Below, in pieces: positions 1 through 21,882 of a stretch of 21,882 bases of DNA. The position numbers and the translations under genes are program-made. A model generated the notes under the pieces. That model saw only the letters and a list, made by a program, of their open reading frames with translations, was not told where the DNA came from and made no database searches. The first letter of the stretch is position 1. The number at the start of each line of letters is the position of its first letter. Origin of the DNA: Apostichopus parvimensis (Eukaryota > Echinodermata > Holothuroidea > Aspidochirotida > Stichopodidae); contig KN884471.1 of assembly GCA_000934455.1 (NCBI GenBank), forward strand, positions 77,686 through 99,567, in the 5' to 3' direction.

Positions 1-1337
1 ATTATTTACATGACTTTGGTTAGCATGCTGGAAAAAAAATATTCCTATCCAATACAAGACGGATATTTTAAGTCTTTAGTTCAAGAGATATATTGTGATA
101 TTCAGAAAATGTCAAGATTTAATGAATTTGTATACACAATTATCTGGATGTCATGTTATAAAGGCAGTTCATAAATAACTCAATTTTGCATATTTGTAAA
201 ATGATAAATTGTGTATCTGATTTACTCATTAGATGAACTATTTGTCTGATTAAGGCAGCACAAGAGATAAGAAATTAAAATCTTGTGTCATCTGTTGAAA
301 TTCCTCACCATTCACCGCAATTTCAACCTTTGACCCTCTATAGCCTCAAACAAAGGAAAAAAATTGAAAATATTAACAAAGGACACATCAAGTTTGTGTT
401 TTCTTGAGGGGGAGTTTGGGAAGATGTTTTGCCGCATTTTACGTCACACGTAAGGGAACTCCGATCGCAAAATATTTTGTACGACAAAGTTTTGTAACAC
501 TACTCTGTTCATAAAAGTGCATCATTTTCAAAGGGTGTGTTTTATCCCCTCCTGTGTGGTATAGGGGGTCTTTTGCACTACAATGAATAAAATACTTATT
601 TTGGGAAGGGATTTAGAGATTTTGTAGAGTTTTGTATCTTTGGTATGGTTAACTTTGCCCACACCATGACACAGTTATGGGGCATCATTTGATATAGTTT
701 ATCGTCAGCCTGATAGGTATAGAAGATGTTGGTTTGGTTTCCTTTCTTTGCACCCCTGTTTATACGTATCTTGCCAGAGGGACCTTTTCTGGTATGTTTT
801 TACCAAGAACTTTCCAGTTGTTGTTTTGTTGGTTGCCACCCTCCATTTATTTACTTCACCTTGAGTTTGAAACTAACAGCAAATATGTTAAAACAAAAAT
901 TTTAAAAATCAGCTGTTTGATATGATGTAGGTTTATATTTCGAATGGTCTACATATTTTAGCTGACTGAATGGTGCCCAATACTTTTTCCACTCTTGAAC
1001 AAGAAATAGATTTAAATGATACAAGTATAAAATGAAAGATTGGAAAAAAACTGACTGGGAATTTAATTACAATGGCAAAAAGCAGAGATATTTATGGCTA
1101 GGATGGGATTTGAACGATTGACCTATGGGTTTATGCAATCCCAGAGGTCACATACAGTGTGAATTTCATTCTAGTCATCAATTTTTTTGTTCTTTTCCAT
1201 TTAAAGATATTTAAATGAAACTTTCTGATGAAATATGAGACGTATGTAGTATGCATCTCTGTCATGGTGCACTGAGGGGTAAAATAAAGGTCACTTCATT
1301 TATTGATGACTTTGTAACCTCTCTTTTCTGGTTCCAG
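1..1337 (+). other. Partial intron upstream of IMPDH exon A
   Basis: No IMPDH coding block is visible before the acceptor at 1336-1337, so the preceding exon (ending in the conserved GGN segment just before the split Val) lies outside the window. The stretch is AT-rich and unremarkable, apart from a hairpin at 1120-1149. The open frame at 734-925 has no recognisable protein features. Confidence 0.85.
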
Positions 1338-18197
<16,860 letters not shown>

Positions 18198-18688
18198 GAT
18201 GCTACTGGAGGTGGATATAGAAATTTTGTTGTAAGATTGTGAGCAGTTGACGGTAATGGACAGGGTCAATTTTTCGCCATCTGATGTCATTACCCCGGAC
18301 AACGTGGCACTCCGTGCAATCACCTCGACCAGTCGACGTGACTGAGAATATAATCTGTAAAATCGACACTCTTCAAGCATTCCATGCAAATTTACAGTTT
18401 TAAGTGAAAATGTCATTTTTCGTCAACTCTGTCATATCATTTTGATTAGTACTGTTTTTGGCAAAAAGAAATTGCCCCTCTTTATATTAAAAAAAAAACA
18501 GAGAAACTTATTGCTAGTTTTGATTTTTGATTCTCACAATTGTGAAAAAGTCTTGTTTAAAATCGGATGTAAATACTATCAGATGCACAAGTTTTCCTTT
18601 TTTTTTCTTTTAAATACTTTCTAGGTCAGTAATTTACTAATATGTGAATAATTTCATTTATTTTCAATATGGCACAGAATTGATTTCT

Positions 18689-18694
18689 ATTAAA
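18689..18694 (+). promoter_or_regulatory. Candidate polyadenylation signal ATTAAA
   Basis: First attaaa in a single-copy context after the IMPDH stop codon. It is a common variant signal, but such hexamers are frequent in AT-rich DNA. Confidence 0.3.
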
Positions 18695-18871
18695 TTGGTC
18701 AAGTAACAGCAGTCCACACTTTAATGTCATACGTTTATGGACGTTGGTTTTTTTTGTCTTTTAACATGCGGGCATTTGAATGATGCAACATTTACCTTAG
18801 GTTTTGGTTTTACCAAGCTTTACAACATGACCTTGTAATGTGTATTATATTTTGAGGTAAGATTACCTGCA

Positions 18872-18883
18872 GGGGGGGGGGGG
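18872..18883. repeat. Poly-G run
   Basis: Twelve G preceded by cctgca, in the 3' flank of IMPDH. Confidence 0.8.
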
Positions 18884-18974
18884 CATTAACAGTTATTTAT
18901 AGAATTAATGTGTACTGATTTCTTGAAGCAGAATCCAGAGGATAACTTAACATTCAAATTTGGTATAGCAGTCT

Positions 18975-19033
18975 CTGATCTTCCTTTATCCTCACTAGTT
19001 TTGAAGTTTGATCTTTCTTTATCCTCTCTAGTA
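18975..19033. repeat. Two-copy ~34-bp direct repeat
   Basis: tgatcttcctttatcctcac-tag and, 34 bp on, tgatctttctttatcctctc-tag differ at a few positions. A short imperfect duplication. Confidence 0.6.
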
Positions 19034-19084
19034 GCATCCTGCAGATTATCTTACTGATGACTGGCAGTAAAGTCACTCACTCCT

Positions 19085-19109
19085 CCCCCCCCCCCACACC
19101 CCACCCCCA
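19085..19109. repeat. C-rich low-complexity tract
   Basis: An eleven-C run followed by acaccccaccccc. Confidence 0.75.
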
Positions 19110-19608
19110 GTTGTTACAGTCTCTGTAAGAATTGGCTTCTTGTTTAAGAAAACCATGAAGCATTGGAAATGGGGGCTTATGACATTATTTCTTGTATTAC
19201 ATTGTTTAACTGTGGTGCTATTTTGGGATTTGTTTTTTATGTTTTTGTTTTAGAGTCATGGCATCTACATCACAAACCATTTGTTCTTTAAACAATTTTA
19301 CTCGAGAACAAAATGGTTATTTATTTCAAGAATTTTTGATTACTTGAATGCAGGACAAAAAGGGCTACAAGAAGTGCTTTCCCTACCATTGAGAACTAAC
19401 TGTACTGTCAATGTGATACAGATTATGGTTCATCTTTTAGCTAAACTCTGACCGTATAACCTACAAATTAATCTTAGCGCATTGGATAATTTCTATAGGT
19501 GAGGACAGGGTCGTGGAAGGGGATTATTTTGGTAGGTGTAAAGTGGACCAAAGAACTTGACCAAGGGGAAAACGGTTGCTATATAGTGTCGTTTTGTATA
19601 CATGTCCC

Positions 19609-19787
19609 CTCTCGCCTTTCCTTTATCACGTTGATGATAGCTAATAACAGTCAAACGGGATTGATATGGACTCCTGCTCTCGCCTTCCTTTATCGGGTTG
19701 ATGATACAGTAGTTAATCCAGTCAAACAGGTTTGATCTGGACTCCTGCTCTCGCCTTCCTTTATCGGGTCGATGATAGTTAATCCAG
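19609..19787. repeat. 68-71-bp tandem repeat (~2.6 copies)
   Basis: Copies start at 19609, 19677 and 19748 with ctctcgccttcctttatcgg, then gttgatgatagttaatccag and tcaaacaggtttgatctgga. They account for overlapping open frames on both strands (19493-19804), which are therefore unlikely to be genes. Confidence 0.88.
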
Positions 19788-20738
19788 GCAGTAGTATCTC
19801 CCATGTATGAAGACTAGTGGGTTGCGTTTGCTAATCATGTCTATTTGTGTTGTTGTTATTGTAGAATAACAGTATTTCTCTGCATCTGGAAGTTATGTGT
19901 CAACACATCATCGTACTCGCAACCTGCCATATGACCTTTGACCCATTCCTGTTTCTGGCTAATTTCATCGAATCTTACTACTCAAGAGGGGGACATAAAG
20001 AGAGAAGATGAACATGGTTTATTTTGATCTGCTCAGTTCATTTTGACCTTACAAGGAAATGAATTAATTAGTATGAATTAATTTATTTATTTTTATTCTC
20101 ATTCTACATCTGTTAACTCTATGAAGTCACATTTAGGACTTCACATGCAAGAGCTGATAACATAATGTTCATATGTTTAAGTTTCAACACAAGTGTTCCT
20201 TGTGGTATTTAAAGAAAGTATATGTTTTGGGTTTGTGGTACAGACACGATAGAAATATCTATAAATAGAACATTACACAGCAAGTTAATGCTTCCCGTCT
20301 TGGTGTTTTATTTTTGGATCCCTTGTTAAAACCGCTTTTTGAGTTGAAATTTGATTTTTTTTTTAAATCGATGCCTTAGGGTCAAAAACTCAAATATAGA
20401 GCTCCATTTTTCAAAGTGGAGCATTTTTGTTGGTATCCCGGAAGGGAAAATTATGGAGTCACTTTTGCCGACCTTGCAAAGTAGTAAAGGGGACCGCAGA
20501 TTGCAAATTCACAATGACTATCACGCGGTTCGCAAAGTCGGTAATTACTATTACGGTTAGATTCGTTCAACACGGCAGCATACAGAAATGTTGTACTCAA
20601 AAGCCGAAGACTTCGATATTTGAGCAGCGACGGCTAGACCGTCTTTTCTCAGAAAGGTTCTTATGACTAAAATCGTAGGGTCTGCACTGTTGGTCAGTGT
20701 TAGCAAAAACGGGTTACATTCAAGTTGTACTTGGTACT

Positions 20739-20756
20739 AATAAATTAGTAAATAAA
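20739..20756 (+). promoter_or_regulatory. Candidate polyadenylation signals (two AATAAA)
   Basis: Canonical aataaa at 20739 and 20751, followed by T/G-rich sequence (atgttgat, atgtgcgtttg). They could serve a long 3' UTR of IMPDH, or be chance. Confidence 0.3.
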
Positions 20757-20809
20757 TGTTGATAATATTATGGAGTTAAGTCTAATATGTGCGTTTGATA
20801 CAGAAATTG

Positions 20810-20820
20810 CCCCCCCCCCC
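20810..20820. repeat. Poly-C run
   Basis: Eleven C. Two overlapping short open frames (20770-20977) cross it and look non-coding. Confidence 0.8.
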
Positions 20821-21180
20821 AAATTTCGATTATGCCCACCCCATCCCATTTACCTTCAAACTTATGGTTTCAGTAAATGGACCCATATGGTGGTTCCACG
20901 CAAATGTCCCCATCAAACAAAAATTCTGCCCCTTTTTATTTCGGAGAGCACGCTCATCCTCTAAAACCGCTTTGTAAATATTACATTGCTTAATAATTTA
21001 TTCCCATACCCCCTTCCCTAATCCTCTCTCTGTCCCTCCACTGTTTTTCTCCCACCTCTCCTCTTCCCCTGCTGGTTTCTTTCTTTCTGCTCTCCATCCC
21101 TTGTCTACTAATCATGAACTGTTAGCAAACTGCTTATCCACTAGAGAGCCTGTGTAAGAGAATGTGTAAAAGTAAGTTGA

Positions 21181-21215
21181 CCTGACGTTTCGATCCTAGC
21201 AGGATCTTCAAAGGC
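21181..21215 (-). ncRNA. Hammerhead-ribozyme-like remnant (copy 2)
   Basis: The minus strand has the same layout as copy 1, with a loop change (TGCTA). Stem II GATCC/GGATC, GAAAC and GTC are retained, and the CUGA box is again altered in the same way (TTTGAAG). Confidence 0.45.
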
Positions 21216-21310
21216 TAAACGACAAGTAACAGTAACAGAAGGGACAAAAACACGCACAAAATACAGACAAGTTAATGAGCATGGTGAACACAAAGAGATA
21301 CATGTAAGGG

Positions 21311-21427
21311 GATTAGTAGACAAGGGATGGAGCGCAGAAATAAAGAAACCAGCAGGGGAAGAGGAGAGGTGGGAGAAAAACAGTGGAGGGACAAAGAGAG
21401 GATTAAGGGAAGGGGGTATGGGAATAA
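21311..21427. repeat. Right arm of ~116-bp inverted repeat
   Basis: Pairs with 20998-21113. The four differences are three substitutions and one extra A. The purine-rich strand is on plus here. Confidence 0.9.
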
Positions 21428-21845
21428 ACTGGAGAAGGACAAAGACAGAAAGGTGTGGAGAAAAAGGGTGGAAGAGAGCTAAGATTACATAATTAACTAC
21501 AAGAGTGAAAGCCAGATTAATACCGAATGAATAAACTCAAATACATGGCTTCTTTATTTTGCTTCGAAATGGAGAGTCGATAGAATTTGTAATGGCATGT
21601 TTTAAACTCTGAGTCGACTACTAGTGTTCCACTAGTCTCAACTAATTATCATACATATATAATATATAGATATATGAATTATAGACCATATCTTTTAATT
21701 TCTCTGTCCTGCATTAACGGGTATACCTGTATTATTAGCAAACATACTGATAGGAAGAGAGATTGTCAAGGATGCCTGCATGTCTCTCAATTTCAATATG
21801 TAAAGATACCGAACCGTGACTGTGTACTATTCATCAATTCCTTTG
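21428..21845. other. AT-rich flank without recognised gene
   Basis: Contains a purine-rich continuation (21428-21480) and a short AT dinucleotide-like stretch (21651-21678). The open frame at 21674-21856 is not recognisable as a gene. Confidence 0.6.
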
Positions 21846-21882
21846 CAGGAGCGTAGCGAAGGGTTTTTTGTTGGGGGGGGGG
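21846..21882. mobile_element. Possible terminus of a transposon, cut by window end
   Basis: caggagcgtagcgaaggg followed by T6, G, TT and G10. It resembles the CAGGGGCGTAGC-type ends followed by T and G runs that are common in invertebrate genomes. Only one end is visible, so neither the element nor its superfamily can be confirmed. Confidence 0.3.

Larger units (their letters stand above)
18198..20770 (+). other. Putative IMPDH 3' UTR and downstream flank
   Basis: Sequence after the stop codon with no conserved coding block. Where the transcript ends is not shown. Possible cleavage signals are attaaa at 18689-18694 (0.5 kb after the stop) and aataaa at 20739-20744 and 20751-20756 (2.5 kb). 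Open frames at 18442-18624, 20351-20560 and 20427-20666 have no recognisable features. Confidence 0.5.
20998..21427. mobile_element. Fold-back Penelope-like element, copy 2
   Basis: The left arm 20998-21113 is the reverse complement of the right arm 21311-21427, with only about four differences over ~116 bp. The ~197-bp centre and the right arm together (21166-21420) form the second copy of the family seen at 5506-5763. The structure is an element joined head-to-head with an inverted truncated copy of its own end, as reported for Penelope-like insertions. The element may extend right of 21427 (purine-rich up to about 21480). No coding domain is present. Confidence 0.65.

Noticed and set aside
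19493..19804. 103-codon minus-strand frame with repeated WINYHRPDKG-like segments
   Set aside because: The peptide repeat simply mirrors the 68-71-bp tandem DNA repeat, and a plus-strand frame over the same DNA is also open.
20402..20424. Short hairpin gctcca/tggagc
   Set aside because: Only six paired bases, with no sign of a terminator or other function in eukaryotic flank DNA.
20351..20666. Two overlapping plus-strand frames in a GC-richer patch as a possible gene
   Set aside because: The frames overlap out of phase and their translations show no domain or family resemblance. The patch may be decayed mobile DNA, but nothing supports a specific call.

Overview
This is a window of metazoan nuclear DNA. 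It is AT-rich, has long introns with GT-AG boundaries, and is full of tandem repeats, mobile-element remnants and G/C homopolymer runs. The only protein-coding gene I can support is the C-terminal ~41% of inosine-5'-monophosphate dehydrogenase (IMPDH), on the plus strand. It is split over six exons (1338-1433, 12176-12319, 13054-13198, 13974-14117, 14946-15029, 18176-18197). Joined in frame they read without a break and align with no gaps to residues 304-514 of the human enzymes, ending in the family's YEKRLF tail and TAA. All key residues of this half are present: the catalytic Cys, the IMP-site Asp, and the flap with its Arg-Tyr dyad. The N-terminal half (first part of the barrel plus the CBS/Bateman domain) lies upstream of the window. 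The repeat content (tRNA-SINE with a conserved central domain, Penelope-like fragments, TTAA-flanked MITE) suits a marine invertebrate, perhaps an echinoderm or another deuterostome, but the species is not determined.

Layout: 1-1337 is the end of an upstream intron. Exon A carries the catalytic Cys loop. A 10.7-kb intron (1434-12175) follows, holding a 33-bp and a ~19-bp tandem repeat, a short Penelope-like fragment with a target duplication and a 14-bp hairpin at one end (5492-5800), and a 370-bp MITE with TTAA ends (9283-9652). Exons B to E are clustered within 2.9 kb, with a tRNA-derived SINE in the C-D intron. A 3.1-kb intron (15030-18175) contains three neighbouring repeat fields: a 49-bp array, a degenerate ~97-bp repeat sharing sequence with it, and an AT-rich ~89-bp array. 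The last exon adds only seven residues and the stop.

Downstream (18198-21882) lie the 3' UTR/flank, a 68-71-bp three-copy repeat, and a fold-back copy of the same Penelope-like family (20998-21427) with ~116-bp near-identical arms. The window ends inside what may be the terminus of another transposon.

The most interesting signal outside the gene is the repeated Penelope-like family. On its minus strand both copies show a hammerhead-ribozyme-like segment (stem II, GAAA, GUC) whose CUGA box is altered. No second gene, operon, CRISPR array or functional non-coding RNA could be supported. Nearly all other ORFs look like chance frames in introns or repeats.
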